A stretch of 64,000 nucleotides of DNA from Acidobacteriota bacterium. Lineage in GTDB: Bacteria; Acidobacteriota; Terriglobia; Terriglobales; Acidobacteriaceae. Location of the stretch: assembly GCA_016196065.1 (NCBI GenBank), contig JACPYL010000008.1:372001-436000 (forward strand), read 5' to 3'. Shown here one piece after another: positions 1 to 9,068 of this stretch. Below the pieces are notes generated by a model. That model searched no databases, had not been told where the DNA came from, and worked only from the letters and a program-made list of their open reading frames with translations. Position numbers and translations under genes: made by a program. Position 1 is the stretch's first letter; every line of letters starts with the position of its first letter.

Positions 1-374
1 GTGGTCCAGCAGCGCCGGGCATCGGATTTGCCATTGGCGAAGACCGCCTCGTCATGTCGCTGGCGGAGTCGGCAGAATCGGTACTGCGTAAGCCGGACGT
101 CTACATTGCTCCACTTGGCGCAGGGATGAACCGCGAAGCGGCGCGACTGGCGCGAGAGCTGCGCCGGCACGATCTAGTCGTCGATCTAGGAGACGATTCG
201 TTTCGCCTGAAAAAATCTTTCGAAGCCGCTGACAAGATGGGAGCACGCTACATTCTGATCGTCGGCGAAAACGAAGTGAAGGCAGATGCCTTCAACTTGA
301 AGCATCTCGCGTCCGGCGAGCAGGTTACCGTTCCCCGCGCGGACCTGGCGAAGAAGATCCTGGAGAACCGCTAG
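1..374 (+). CDS. hisS: Histidyl-tRNA synthetase, C-terminal part (truncated by window start)
   Basis: This is the end of the enzyme that charges tRNA-His with histidine in the cytoplasm. The frame is open from base 3. Its first residues, PGIGFAIGEDRL, look like class II synthetase motif 3 (the G-x-G-x-G-hydrophobic-E/D-R pattern). They are followed by about 100 residues with the alternating pattern of the anticodon-binding HGTP domain (VYIAPLG, ARELRRHDLVVDL, ARYILIVGENE). The gene stops with TAG at 372-374. Only about the last 123 residues are present, so the catalytic core cannot be checked. Identity rests on motif 3 plus the C-terminal domain and is fairly secure. ATP phosphoribosyltransferase regulatory subunit HisZ is a less likely alternative. 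Confidence 0.85.
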   Translation, partial: GPAAPGIGFAIGEDRLVMSLAESAESVLRKPDVYIAPLGAGMNREAARLARELRRHDLVVDLGDDSFRLKKSFEAADKMGARYILIVGENEVKADAFNLKHLASGEQVTVPRADLAKKILENR

Positions 375-391
375 CACCACGTTGTCGATTT

Positions 392-418
392 TCTCCGTGT
401 CCTCCGTGACCTCTGTGG
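392..418. repeat. Three tandem copies of a 9-bp unit (CCTCCGTGN)
   Basis: Units TCTCCGTGT, CCTCCGTGA and CCTCTGTGG follow one another directly in the gap between hisS and the next gene. The sequence is non-coding. It could be a slipped-strand array. No function is apparent. Confidence 0.6.
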
Positions 419-485
419 TTACGACTCTGATGTTCTAGCGGCGAAGAACGCACATTCACGGAGTAGAATCTTTGCGGAGGCAATC

Positions 486-956
486 ATGCGTATGTTCTCT
501 TTGTTGTCCGCCGTGCTGATCAGTGCAACTCTGGCCTTTGCTCAAATTGCTCCGACCAAACCGATGGCGTCCTCGAAGGAACTCACTCCGTTCGAGCAGG
601 AACTCATCAACAACCAGCACCAGTTCACGCAAGCGTTCACGGACAAGAATATCGTCTACGTGAATCAGTCGATCGCAGACGATTTCCGGGGCATCGGCAC
701 CAATGGCGATTTCTACGATAAAGAGGAACTCGCTGGTATCGCCCACTACGGGACATCGCCGGACGTCCGTGTTTACGAGATGCAAGTCGTGCGACTGGCC
801 GACGACGCCGCAGTTGTCACCTACAACCTGATTATTCCTGGCGCGCATCCTCGCTACCGCCACATGAGCGACACGTGGGCTAAGGACGGCGGCAAGTGGA
901 AGCTGAAATTTCAGCAATTGACTGCCAACCTCTGGAGTGCCACCGATTACGACTAG
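486..956 (+). CDS. Secreted SnoaL/DUF4440-like (NTF2-fold) protein
   Basis: A 156-residue protein with an N-terminal signal peptide of about 19 residues (hydrophobic LLSAVLISATLAFA, then Q). The mature part resembles NTF2-fold DUF4440 proteins: an amphipathic first helix (ELINNQHQFTQAFTDKN), a DDFRGIG strand, and closing strands ending in DTWAKDGGKWKLKFQQLT. Family members are small cone-shaped barrels that bind ligands or act as uncharacterised enzymes. No catalytic residue can be assigned here. The start is supported by GGAGG at 476-480. A second protein of the same general fold lies at 9404-9862. The function is unknown. The fold assignment is by pattern only. Confidence 0.7.
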   Translation: MRMFSLLSAVLISATLAFAQIAPTKPMASSKELTPFEQELINNQHQFTQAFTDKNIVYVNQSIADDFRGIGTNGDFYDKEELAGIAHYGTSPDVRVYEMQVVRLADDAAVVTYNLIIPGAHPRYRHMSDTWAKDGGKWKLKFQQLTANLWSATDYD

Positions 957-1026
957 CTTCGATTGAAGCTGCCTAATGGGATCGCTGGTTTGTCTCCATA
1001 GACCAATCCTCAGGAAGAGGTACGTT

Positions 1027-1551
1027 ATGAAGCATTTGTTGCTGGCAATGGCTGCGGCCATGCTGGTGTCTGCGGCATTTGCCCAGCAGGAAGCTGCGAA
1101 GCCCGACGCGGACCATCAGAAACTCAGCTACTTCCTCGGTAACTGGACCACGGAAGGCCACATGAAGCCGGGCCTGATGGGACGAGGCGGCAAGGTGACC
1201 ATCACCGAGGACACCGTCTGGATGGATGGTGGCTTCTTTATCATCACGCACTCGACCGTCGATGCGGGATCGATGGGCACAAGCACCGAGATCGCCTTGA
1301 TGGGCTACGATTCGGACGAAAAGGTCTACACCTACGACGAGTTCAGCAGCACCGGCGAAGTCACCCATGCCAAGGGCAAATTCGAAAATGACACCTGGAC
1401 GTGGATGAACGACATGAAGATGGGCTCGCAGACCGTGAAAGGGCGCTATACCGTGAAGGTTCTGTCTCCGACGTCCTATACCTACAAGTTCGAAATGTCA
1501 GACGGCGAAAAATGGAATCTCGTGATGGACGGGAAAAGTGTAAAGAAATAA
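1027..1551 (+). CDS. Secreted DUF1579-like protein
   Basis: A 174-residue protein with a clear signal peptide (MKHLLLAMAAAMLVSAAFAQ). The mature part begins HQKLSYFLGNWTTEG, the typical opening of DUF1579-type beta-barrel proteins (L-x-x-F-x-G-x-W). A run of beta strands with conserved-looking G-Y-D-S-D-E-K-V-Y-T-Y-D follows. A longer frame opens at 976, but the ATG at 1027 has AGGAAGAGG ten bases upstream and starts exactly at a signal peptide, so I chose it. It follows the DUF4440-like gene on the same strand by 70 bases and may be co-transcribed. The role is unknown. Confidence 0.72.
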   Translation: MKHLLLAMAAAMLVSAAFAQQEAAKPDADHQKLSYFLGNWTTEGHMKPGLMGRGGKVTITEDTVWMDGGFFIITHSTVDAGSMGTSTEIALMGYDSDEKVYTYDEFSSTGEVTHAKGKFENDTWTWMNDMKMGSQTVKGRYTVKVLSPTSYTYKFEMSDGEKWNLVMDGKSVKK

Positions 1552-1639
1552 CGTTTTCGGTACCCGGCACCTGGTAATCAGTATCAATGAGTAGGCTCGA
1601 ATTCCAACTCTGGATACCTGGTACTGGGTGCTGATCTTC

Positions 1640-1645
1640 TATAAT
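1640..1645 (+). promoter_or_regulatory. Possible -10 box upstream of aspS
   Basis: A perfect TATAAT lies 45 bases before the aspS GTG codon. No good -35 match sits 16-18 bases further upstream (CCTGGT at best), so this is only a candidate promoter. The surrounding 1560-1635 segment also contains echoed words (GTACCCGGCACCTGGTA and TACCTGGTACTGGGTGCTG). Confidence 0.35.
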
Positions 1646-1690
1646 TATTGATTCGGCTCACCGCCGCATTCCTGCAGACAAGGCAAAATT

Positions 1691-3514
1691 GTGCTCGATT
1701 TTCTAGGCGATCTAAGGCGAACTCATATGTGCGGGGCTCTGCGCCTCGCCGACACAGGTAAAAAAGTAGTCCTCATGGGATGGATGAACCGGCGCCGCGA
1801 TCTCGGGCAGATCATCTTTGTCGACTTGCGCGACCGCTCCGGAATTACCCAGGTCGTGTTCAATCACGAACTGAATGCCGCCGTCCACGATAAAGCCGAG
1901 GGTCTGCGTAACGAGTACGTCATCGCCGTACTGGGCACGGTCAAGAAGCGCGACGCCGACACCATCAACAAGAACATTCCCACCGGAGAAGTCGAACTGG
2001 TGGCGGAAGAACTGCGCGTGTTGAACGTCTCGAAGCCATTGCCCTTCCTGCCCAGCGATACGGTACTGGCCAACGAAGAGATGCGGCTGAAGTATCGCTA
2101 CATCGATCTGCGCCGCGACGCCATGCAGTTCAATATCGAACTGCGTCATAAGGTGGCGCTCGCGATCCGTGACTATCTTTCGTCGCAAGGATTCTTTGAA
2201 ATTGAAACGCCGTTCATGACGCGCTCTACGCCGGAAGGCGCGCGCGATTACCTCGTTCCCAGCCGCGTGCAGCCGGGGATGTTCTATGCGCTCCCGCAGT
2301 CTCCGCAACTATTCAAGCAGATCCTGATGATCTCGGGCTTCGACCGGTATTTTCAGATCGTGCGCTGCTTCCGCGACGAAGACTTGCGCGCCGACCGCCA
2401 GCCAGAGTTCACACAGATCGATCTGGAGATGTCGTATCCGCAACCGGAAAGTGTGTGGGGAGTGGTCGAAGGCTTTCTGACTTCGGCGTTCAAGGCCGCG
2501 GGGCATGACATCAAGACGCCTTTCGCGCGCATGGATTACGACGATGCTATCCGTCAATACGGCATCGACAAGCCTGACCTCCGCCTGCCTGCCTTCACCG
2601 ACGTGAAAGATTGCTTCAGCGCCGCCGACCTGGAACAACTGGCGATCAATCCAGAGCTGCCGGTGATCGCAATTCGAACGCCGAACGTAGGCGAGTTATC
2701 GAGAAAAGAACGCGACGACATCAAGCCGATGTTCGTGTCCAAAGGCGGCGCACGCGTGTTCGAAGACTTCAAGCGGATCGAGACGAAGTTTCCGGAGGCA
2801 GGTGCGAAAGTCCGCGAGAAGGCTGGTGCTGCAGCCAACGACCTGCTCGTATTGGTAGTGGGATCGGCGCAATCCGGAGCCGACGGCCATCCTGCCGGGA
2901 AACGCAAAGTTACGCCCGCGGAACTGGCGATCTACGCTTCCGCGGGAATCCTGCGTGTAGCACTGGCGCAAAAATATGCCGATCGTCACGGCATCTTCAA
3001 GAAGACTGGCGACCCCGCGAAGGACTACCGCTTCCTGTGGGTCACGAACTTCCCCATGTTCGAGTACGACGAAGGCGACAAACGATGGATGGCAGCGCAT
3101 CATCCGTTTACGTCGCCGCACGATGAAGACATGGACAAGCTCGAATCCGATCCGGCGATGGTGCGTGCGCTGGCCTATGACGTCGTGCTGAACGGCACCG
3201 AGTTGGGATCGGGATCGATCCGTATTCACCGCCAGGACGTGCAGAGCCGAATCTTCAGCGCTCTCGGCATGACGGAAGAAGAGGCGCGCTCGCGTTTCGG
3301 ATTCTTCCTCGAAGCACTGGAGTACGGAACTCCTCCGCACGGCGGGATCGCTTTGGGGCTGGACAGGATTGTGATGATCCTCGCCGGGGCGGACAGCTTG
3401 CGCGAAGTGATTCCCTTCCCGAAGACTGCCGCTGCCAAGGACTTGATGGTGGAGGCGCCGACGCCGGTGGCGCTGGGGCAGCTGCGGGAGTTAGGGATAC
3501 AAGTGAAGAAGTAG
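1691..3514 (+). CDS. aspS: Aspartyl-tRNA synthetase
   Basis: A 607-residue class IIb synthetase that activates aspartate and charges tRNA-Asp (possibly also tRNA-Asn). The order is an N-terminal OB-fold anticodon-binding domain (residues 10-110, containing GWMNRRRDLGQIIFVDLRDRSG), the catalytic domain with motif 2 region FQIVRCFRDEDLRADRQPEF near residue 220, a bacterial GAD insertion around residues 300-410, and motif 3 GGIALGLDRIVMIL near 550. The length fits the bacterial-type enzyme. The gene opens with GTG at 1691. The next in-frame methionine (MCGALRL) would drop only 12 residues and is an alternative. It stands alone, with mutL 163 bases downstream. Confidence 0.97.
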   Translation: MLDFLGDLRRTHMCGALRLADTGKKVVLMGWMNRRRDLGQIIFVDLRDRSGITQVVFNHELNAAVHDKAEGLRNEYVIAVLGTVKKRDADTINKNIPTGEVELVAEELRVLNVSKPLPFLPSDTVLANEEMRLKYRYIDLRRDAMQFNIELRHKVALAIRDYLSSQGFFEIETPFMTRSTPEGARDYLVPSRVQPGMFYALPQSPQLFKQILMISGFDRYFQIVRCFRDEDLRADRQPEFTQIDLEMSYPQPESVWGVVEGFLTSAFKAAGHDIKTPFARMDYDDAIRQYGIDKPDLRLPAFTDVKDCFSAADLEQLAINPELPVIAIRTPNVGELSRKERDDIKPMFVSKGGARVFEDFKRIETKFPEAGAKVREKAGAAANDLLVLVVGSAQSGADGHPAGKRKVTPAELAIYASAGILRVALAQKYADRHGIFKKTGDPAKDYRFLWVTNFPMFEYDEGDKRWMAAHHPFTSPHDEDMDKLESDPAMVRALAYDVVLNGTELGSGSIRIHRQDVQSRIFSALGMTEEEARSRFGFFLEALEYGTPPHGGIALGLDRIVMILAGADSLREVIPFPKTAAAKDLMVEAPTPVALGQLRELGIQVKK

Positions 3515-3542
3515 AGCGGCACAACCACTGAACTGCCCGACA

Positions 3543-3567
3543 GAAGCCGGGCCCTTCCCGCGGCTTC
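3543..3567 (+). terminator. Possible hairpin after aspS
   Basis: GAAGCC and GGCTTC pair across a GGGCCCTTCCCGC centre that can extend the stem with a bulge. It lies 29 bases after the aspS stop. It is not followed by a T run, so Rho-independent termination is doubtful. Confidence 0.3.
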
Positions 3568-3677
3568 CAGAGGCCTCTAGAGCCTTCTGGGCGAGCACTC
3601 GCCTTGATCCTCTAGCCACTACGCGCCACTCTCTGTCAAACTACTCGCGGGCCACTCATCACTATCCGACGGATCTC

Positions 3678-5648
3678 ATGGGAAAAATCCACGTCCTTTC
3701 CGAACGCGTTGCGAACCAGATTGCGGCTGGCGAGGTCGTGGAGCGTCCGGCGTCGGTGGTGAAGGAGTTGTTGGAAAACGCTTTGGACGCTGGATCGACG
3801 CGCATCCGCATCAACGTTGAAGCAGGCGGCAAAAAGGTGATCCAGATCATCGACAACGGATGCGGGATGGTGCGCGACGATGCGATGCTGGCGTTCGAGC
3901 GGCACGCGACTTCGAAAATCAAAGAGTCGGAAGACTTGCTGACAGTGGCCACGCTCGGATTTCGCGGGGAGGCGCTGCCTTCGATTGCGTCGGTCGCACG
4001 ATTACATCTGGAGACTCGCGCCGCGGAAGAACCCGCGGGCACGGTGATTGAGATTAATGGCGGGAAGTTGATCCGGGTCGAAGAAGCCGGGCTGCCGCTG
4101 GGGACTTCCATCACGGTGCGCGATCTCTTCTTCAATACGCCCGCGCGCAAGAAATTCCTCAAGGCGGAATCGACGGAGTTGTCGCACATCGCGTCGCTCG
4201 TCACGCACTACGCGCTGGCACATCCGGAAAAACATTTCGAATTGCATTCGGCAACGAACGCGCTGCTCGTGGCTCCGCCGGTTGCTGGATATCGCGAGCG
4301 CGTGTACCAGGTGTTTGGGCAGGAAGTGCTGGATCAGCTCATTCCGCTGGCAGCGGTACAACCGCTGGCGCATGTGGGATTGCCACAGCCTCCGCCGTGG
4401 CGGCGTGATCCGGAAGTTGAGGCGGAGAAGGCTGACCCAGGAGAAGTCCATCTGCACGGGTTCGTGTCGAAGCCGGAAATTCAGAAACTCAATCGCAATT
4501 CGATTTTCATTTTCGTCAATGGGCGACTGATCCGCGACCGGTTGATCCAGCACGCGATCATCGAAGCGTATCGCAATATTCTTCCGCCGACGGTTTTCCC
4601 GGTGGTGCTGCTGTTTCTGGAAATGCCGACTGCCGAGGTCGACGTCAACGTTCATCCTTCGAAGATTGAGGTTCGCTTCCGGCAGCAGAGTGTCATGCAC
4701 GATTTCGTGCGCGACTCGGCGAGGGAGGCGCTGATGAAGGCGCGTCCGGTGCCGCAATTTTTATCGGAGATTCATGCGCAACCGACAGCCGGGGCCGCGC
4801 TGACACCCGGTTCGCGCGGCGGCGATGGTGGACAGGCTGCTCCGTGGCGTGACCTTGCGCAGCCCGGCGGAACTGGATTCGCCCTGCAGGCGCAAGAACC
4901 TCCACCGACTACGGCTCGCCTGGAATTTGAAGGAGGCATTGCGGTCGAGGCGAATGCGGCCGTAGCACTGGGCCGCGCTCCCGACGTGACTGTCTTCGGC
5001 AACGTGCCTGATCACGGATGCGCTCCCCCGATCGAGCAGGAGGCCCACACTCCGCCGACGCTCGAATCCCTGCGAACGCTGAAGCCGCTTGGCCAGATTC
5101 GCAATTCGTTCATTCTTGCGGTCAATGAGGACGGATTGTGGATCATCGATCAGCATGTCGCCCATGAACGCGTCCTGTTTGAGAAAGTCCTGCAGCAACG
5201 AGCGGCGCAACGAGTAGAGAGTCAGAGGATGCTGCTGCCTTTGCTCATTGAATTGACGCCGGCGCAGCAAGCCATCTTCGGCGAGATCGCCGACGAACTC
5301 GCGCACAACGGATTCGAAGCGGAACCCTTCGGCACTCGCAGCGTCGCCGTCAAGGTAGCTCCCGCGGGCGTCGATGCTTCCCAGATCGAGCACATGCTGA
5401 ACGAGATCTTCGACCAACTCCTGCGCGAGGATCAGGCCATCAACCTGGAAGCGGTTCGCACGCGAATTGCGGCGTCGATCGCATGTCATGCGGCCATTAA
5501 GGTCAACATGCCGCTGGAACAGAACAAGATGGAATGGCTGCTCGCCGAACTCGCCAAAACGCAGCATCCGATGACCTGCCCCCACGGGCGGCCGGTGGTG
5601 TTGCGCTATTCGATGGTGGATATTCAGAAGGCGTTCAAGAGGATCTAG
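3678..5648 (+). CDS. mutL: DNA mismatch repair protein MutL (endonuclease-type)
   Basis: A 656-residue GHKL ATPase that links mismatch recognition by MutS to strand incision. The N-terminal ATPase shows ENALDAGSTRIRI (motif I), DNGCGM (motif II) and TLGFRGEALPSIASV (motif III) within residues 35-105. A low-complexity Pro/Gly/Ala linker spans about 365-460. The C-terminal dimerisation domain keeps the metal-binding endonuclease signatures: DQHVAHERVLFE near residue 490 (consensus DQHA-x2-E-x4-E, here with V for A), SIACHAAIKV near 605, and CPHGRP near 635. It is therefore probably a nicking MutL rather than the MutH-dependent type. No mutS or mutH is in the window. The start is the ATG at 3678. 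Confidence 0.96.
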   Translation: MGKIHVLSERVANQIAAGEVVERPASVVKELLENALDAGSTRIRINVEAGGKKVIQIIDNGCGMVRDDAMLAFERHATSKIKESEDLLTVATLGFRGEALPSIASVARLHLETRAAEEPAGTVIEINGGKLIRVEEAGLPLGTSITVRDLFFNTPARKKFLKAESTELSHIASLVTHYALAHPEKHFELHSATNALLVAPPVAGYRERVYQVFGQEVLDQLIPLAAVQPLAHVGLPQPPPWRRDPEVEAEKADPGEVHLHGFVSKPEIQKLNRNSIFIFVNGRLIRDRLIQHAIIEAYRNILPPTVFPVVLLFLEMPTAEVDVNVHPSKIEVRFRQQSVMHDFVRDSAREALMKARPVPQFLSEIHAQPTAGAALTPGSRGGDGGQAAPWRDLAQPGGTGFALQAQEPPPTTARLEFEGGIAVEANAAVALGRAPDVTVFGNVPDHGCAPPIEQEAHTPPTLESLRTLKPLGQIRNSFILAVNEDGLWIIDQHVAHERVLFEKVLQQRAAQRVESQRMLLPLLIELTPAQQAIFGEIADELAHNGFEAEPFGTRSVAVKVAPAGVDASQIEHMLNEIFDQLLREDQAINLEAVRTRIAASIACHAAIKVNMPLEQNKMEWLLAELAKTQHPMTCPHGRPVVLRYSMVDIQKAFKRI

Positions 5649-5693
5649 CGGCAGGCCTTCGAGTCTCTTGACTCCTCTGAAGTCTCTCTAAAA

Positions 5694-5769
5694 CTGTCAT
5701 CCCGAGCGAAGCGAGGGATCTGCAGTCCGCTGGCAAGATGCAGATCCCTCGCTTCGCTCGGGATGACAG
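5694..5769. repeat. Perfect 31-bp inverted repeat (REP-like hairpin)
   Basis: The arms 5694-5724 and 5739-5769 are exact reverse complements, separated by a 14-base loop. The outer ends read CTGTCATCCCGAGCG and its complement. A related outer end (CTGTCATCCTGAGCG) bounds the element at 31436-31664. The position, 45 bases after mutL, would let it act as a transcript end or a mobile palindromic repeat. Confidence 0.9.
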
Positions 5770-5877
5770 AATTATGAGGGACGCCGAAAGGCACGCTACG
5801 GTCTTCATGATTGGGGTCAACGCCAATGGCTAAGAGCTAGCAGCTAAGAGCTTGCTTCCTATGTTCTAATCAAGGTG

Positions 5878-6759
5878 ATGACTGACGCGGAACTCCTGCA
5901 GGCACGAGCGGAAAAGTGGCATCTCGATGGGCATCCGATTCGGACTCTCGACGATGCGCGTTCGTTCCTTGAGGCGGTTGGATTCTGTTTGATGGTTCCG
6001 CTGCGTCCCGCGGTGCCGGTACCGACTTTCGTTGGAGCCTGGGTTGGTGCAGACGATCACCTTCCGACTTGGCAGCACGTGTTTGAGGATTCCCGCGCCC
6101 GAGAAGCGACCGAATTGATGGTGCGGGCGCTGCGCGACAAAGCGGCCTATGAGGCACCTCTGTTCGATGAGAACAATGCGTTCCTGGTGGCGGCTTCGGT
6201 CTTTCCTTATTTCTATGCCCTGGTCGGTGAGCGGAATCCCAAGCAACCTCCAAGAGGCACATCGAGTGGAGGATATTCGCCGCTGGCTTGCGACGCGTTC
6301 GAACTGATCCGGCGGCGCGGGCCGATCTCCAAAGCCAAGCTGGGCGAAATGTTGGGTGGATCATTATCAGTATCGGGACTCGACCGCGCTTTAGGAGAGC
6401 TCTGGGCGAAGCTGCGCATCACGCGGGTCGACTACACGGCAGAAGAAGGATCGGTGTGGGACGAACTCTCGCGCTGGGCGCCGGACGTGGTGCAGGAAGG
6501 CGTATCCCTTTCGGTTGCGGAAGCGCTCTCGGCGGTGATTTCTAAGTATCTCGGGTGCTTGGTTGCCGCAGATCAGGGCGAAGTGGAGGACTTCTTCTCC
6601 AATTTTGTCCCTCGGTCGCGCGTAAAAGAGTCGATCAACGCGTTGCTCTCGGCACGCGAGCTGACCTTTATCCACGTAGGCAAGCGATCGTTGTTGCAGG
6701 TTACTCCGGCCAAACAACCCTACGTGCCGCGGGTGCGACCGCAGCAGGTTGGAAGCTAG
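5878..6759 (+). CDS. AlkZ-related winged-helix protein
   Basis: A 293-residue cytoplasmic protein. The opening (RAEKWHLDGHPIRTLDDARSFLEAVGFCLMVPLRP), the central helix-turn-helix-like stretch (AFELIRRRGPISKAKLGEML, then LDRALGELWAKLRITRV) and the closing beta-rich segment match my memory of AlkZ-related proteins. These are distant relatives of the AlkZ/YcaQ DNA glycosylases that lack an established activity. The Q-x-Q/D catalytic motif of true AlkZ glycosylases is not evident, so repair activity should not be assumed. GTG at 5875 and ATG at 5878 overlap as possible starts. I used ATG. It stands between a repeat and cmk. Confidence 0.55.
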   Translation: MTDAELLQARAEKWHLDGHPIRTLDDARSFLEAVGFCLMVPLRPAVPVPTFVGAWVGADDHLPTWQHVFEDSRAREATELMVRALRDKAAYEAPLFDENNAFLVAASVFPYFYALVGERNPKQPPRGTSSGGYSPLACDAFELIRRRGPISKAKLGEMLGGSLSVSGLDRALGELWAKLRITRVDYTAEEGSVWDELSRWAPDVVQEGVSLSVAEALSAVISKYLGCLVAADQGEVEDFFSNFVPRSRVKESINALLSARELTFIHVGKRSLLQVTPAKQPYVPRVRPQQVGS

Positions 6760-6837
6760 TTACCCTTCGGTTCATATTGGGTTTGTGCGGCGCTGTAGTC
6801 TTCCCATCCCCGCCCCGTGTAGAATCGCTTTCGCCCG

Positions 6838-7530
6838 ATGACCGAGACTACTCCGCGCAAACTGATCATTGCTGTCGACGGCCCGGCCGGAGCCGGCAAG
6901 AGCACCATTGCTTCCCGCCTGGCTCGCAAACTTGGCTACGTCAACCTGGAGAGCGGGGCGATGTACCGCGCGCTCGCCCTCAAGGCAATCAAAGCCGACA
7001 TTTCTTTTGATGATGAAGGGGCGCTGATAAAGCTGGCGCATGAGTCGCGGATCGCACTCGATCCGAGCATTGGCGGAAATCACGTGCTCCTCGACGGACG
7101 CGATGTTTCGGCGCGCATCCGGGAGCGGGATGTCACGGAAGGCGCCTCGCGGGTATCCGTTCATCCGGCGGTAAGGCACTGGATGGTGGAGCGGCAGCGC
7201 GAGATGGGGCTCAGTGGCGGCGTGGTGATGGAAGGCCGCGATATCGGCACCAAGGTTTTCCCGGACGCCGATGTAAAGATCTTTCTGGATGCCGATCCGG
7301 TCATTCGCGAAAAGCGACGGCTCGATCAACAACATGCTAAGGGACCCTCCGCGGAAACCATCGCGGCGGAACTCCGGGAACGCGACCTGCGGGACCGGAC
7401 GCGGGCGGTATCACCTCTGGTCGCCGCGTACGATGCGGTCCGGATCGATTCCACGCATATGAGCGAAGATGAAGTGCTCGCAAAGATCGAAGCCCTGGTA
7501 CATGAGAAGGGCGCAGCGGGCGGCAAATAA
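6838..7530 (+). CDS. cmk: Cytidylate kinase
   Basis: A 230-residue P-loop kinase that phosphorylates CMP and dCMP to their diphosphates. It has the Walker A motif GPAGAGKST at residues 17-25, followed by LGYVNLESGAMYRALALKA, which corresponds to the CMP-binding GxxYR segment of the family. It also has MEGRDIGTKVFPDADVKIFLDA and the lid-region arginines (REKRRLDQQ). Its length equals the usual bacterial enzyme. It begins at ATG 6838. It is monocistronic as far as the sequence shows. Confidence 0.96.
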   Translation: MTETTPRKLIIAVDGPAGAGKSTIASRLARKLGYVNLESGAMYRALALKAIKADISFDDEGALIKLAHESRIALDPSIGGNHVLLDGRDVSARIRERDVTEGASRVSVHPAVRHWMVERQREMGLSGGVVMEGRDIGTKVFPDADVKIFLDADPVIREKRRLDQQHAKGPSAETIAAELRERDLRDRTRAVSPLVAAYDAVRIDSTHMSEDEVLAKIEALVHEKGAAGGK

Positions 7531-7649
7531 CACGGGTATTCTTGCGCCGCTTTGCGTCCCAGGCTGCCCTTTACAAATCGCCGCACGACTACTTTTGGTG
7601 ACCCGATTACACTCGGGCGTGGGTAGCGTCTAATCTGCGAGGTATCCAT

Positions 7650-8750
7650 GTGATCCTGTTGCGCTCCTCTCTATTGCTCCTGTTGATCTCCGTTTCAACT
7701 GCTCAAACTCAACCTGCGAACGGGGACTGGCCGAGAGCTTCGCTTGCGGACAGTAGTCTCTCCGCAAGTAAACTGGCGGCGCTCGAGGTTGCGGTTCGGG
7801 CGGGAGAATTCAAGAAAATCGGCAGCGTCTTGATCGCCCGGCACGGCAAACTAACATATGAGACCTACTTCGATGGCGATGCGAATTCTCTCCGTGATAC
7901 GCGCTCGGCGACGAAGAGCATTACGAATGCGCTGATTGGGATCGCGATCGGCGAAGGCAAGTTGAGCGGCACGGACGCGAAAATCTTCTCGCTCCTCCCA
8001 GACCGCGCACGCAAAGCGCAGAATCCCGATCCGCGCAAAGCTGCAATCACGGTAGAAGACTTCCTGACCATGAGTTCAGCACTCGAGTGCGACGACTGGA
8101 ACGATGCCTCGCGTGGCAACGAAGAGCGGATGTATCTGGTGGAGGATTGGGCGCAATTCATCCTCGACCTGCCGATCCGCGGACGGATGCGGGTTGGCGA
8201 ACACGAGGATCCTCCACCCTACGGCCGCAACTTCAGTTATTGCACCGGCGGCGTATTCACGCTAAGCGAAGTGCTGGGGAAAGTGACGGGCACTCGCACG
8301 GACCACTACGCCCAGCAGAAGTTGTTCGGGCCGCTCGGAATCACGAATGCGCAGTGGGTGTATTCACCAATGAACATCCCGCAGACAGGCGGCGGATTGC
8401 GCCTTAGCAGTGGCGACATGCTGAAAGTCGCGCAACTCTATCTCGACGGCGGCAGTTGGCACGGCACGCGCATCGTAAGCGAATCCTGGGTAAAGAGATC
8501 AACGCAGCCGCATGCGCGCATCGACGACACCACCGAATATGGGTATCTCTGGTGGCTTAAGACGTTGAAGTCTGGAGAGAAGCGCTATCCGGCGTTCTAC
8601 ATGGCGGGGAATGGTGGCAACAAGATTGTGGTGATTCCAGCGCTCGACATGGTGGTGGCGATCACCAGTACGAATTACAACACGAGGGGAATGCACGAAC
8701 AGACGGATAAGATCCTCACGGACTACGTCATTGCTGCAGTCGAGAAATGA
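7650..8750 (+). CDS. Secreted serine hydrolase (class C beta-lactamase fold)
   Basis: A 366-residue exported protein with a signal peptide (hydrophobic LLLLLISVSTAQ after MILLRSS). The S-x-x-K nucleophile motif appears as SATKS near residue 88. The second motif, normally Y-x-N, reads FSYCTGG near residue 195, giving Y-C-T. The third motif is probably NGG in MAGNGGNKIVV near residue 325. Related proteins include 6-aminohexanoate-oligomer hydrolases, esterases and D-amino-acid peptidases. The substrate cannot be read from the sequence. The start is GTG at 7650, preceded by GAGG at 7639-7642. The Y-x-T variant is noteworthy but occurs in a loop compatible with the fold. Confidence 0.85.
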   Translation: MILLRSSLLLLLISVSTAQTQPANGDWPRASLADSSLSASKLAALEVAVRAGEFKKIGSVLIARHGKLTYETYFDGDANSLRDTRSATKSITNALIGIAIGEGKLSGTDAKIFSLLPDRARKAQNPDPRKAAITVEDFLTMSSALECDDWNDASRGNEERMYLVEDWAQFILDLPIRGRMRVGEHEDPPPYGRNFSYCTGGVFTLSEVLGKVTGTRTDHYAQQKLFGPLGITNAQWVYSPMNIPQTGGGLRLSSGDMLKVAQLYLDGGSWHGTRIVSESWVKRSTQPHARIDDTTEYGYLWWLKTLKSGEKRYPAFYMAGNGGNKIVVIPALDMVVAITSTNYNTRGMHEQTDKILTDYVIAAVEK

Positions 8751-8873
8751 GTGGGGCGCACCGTCGATTCAGGATGTGTATCGATCAGGAACGCCCGCCT
8801 GACGAACGATGCATTTGTGGCCGGTCTGCCCGAATCGGTTCGTGTAGACTCGGAGCGAGGCACTCCAGTGACC

Positions 8874-9050
8874 ATGGAAGAACCACCGGGCTGGCGCATT
8901 CTCCAGGATCGAGCGCGGAGAGAGAAAGACCCGAAGAAACTGGCAAGCATCATTGATGAAATGAACGAACTGCTCACGCAGTGCGAAAAAGCGGCAGGGT
9001 CAGGCCAAACGAAAAGAAAGCCTCTGGATTCAGAAAACGCCTCGTCCTAG
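8874..9050 (+). CDS. Small helical protein of unknown function (58 aa)
   Basis: MEEPPGWRILQDRARREKD followed by PKKLASIIDEMNELL is a highly charged, predicted all-helical sequence with a W and a heptad-like ending. Its tail is Lys/Ser rich. A longer frame begins upstream, but the preceding 41 codons look non-coding and the ATG at 8874 opens the plausible protein. It faces another small helical gene on the opposite strand, with only 18 bases between their stops. I recall similar short proteins in acidobacterial genomes but cannot name a family. Confidence 0.55.
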   Translation: MEEPPGWRILQDRARREKDPKKLASIIDEMNELLTQCEKAAGSGQTKRKPLDSENASS

Positions 9051-9068
9051 AAAAACTCCAGCGGCCGA

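Noticed and set aside
1552-1690. T-box leader before aspS
   Set aside because: There is no T-box consensus (TGGNACCGCG) or terminator/antiterminator pair.
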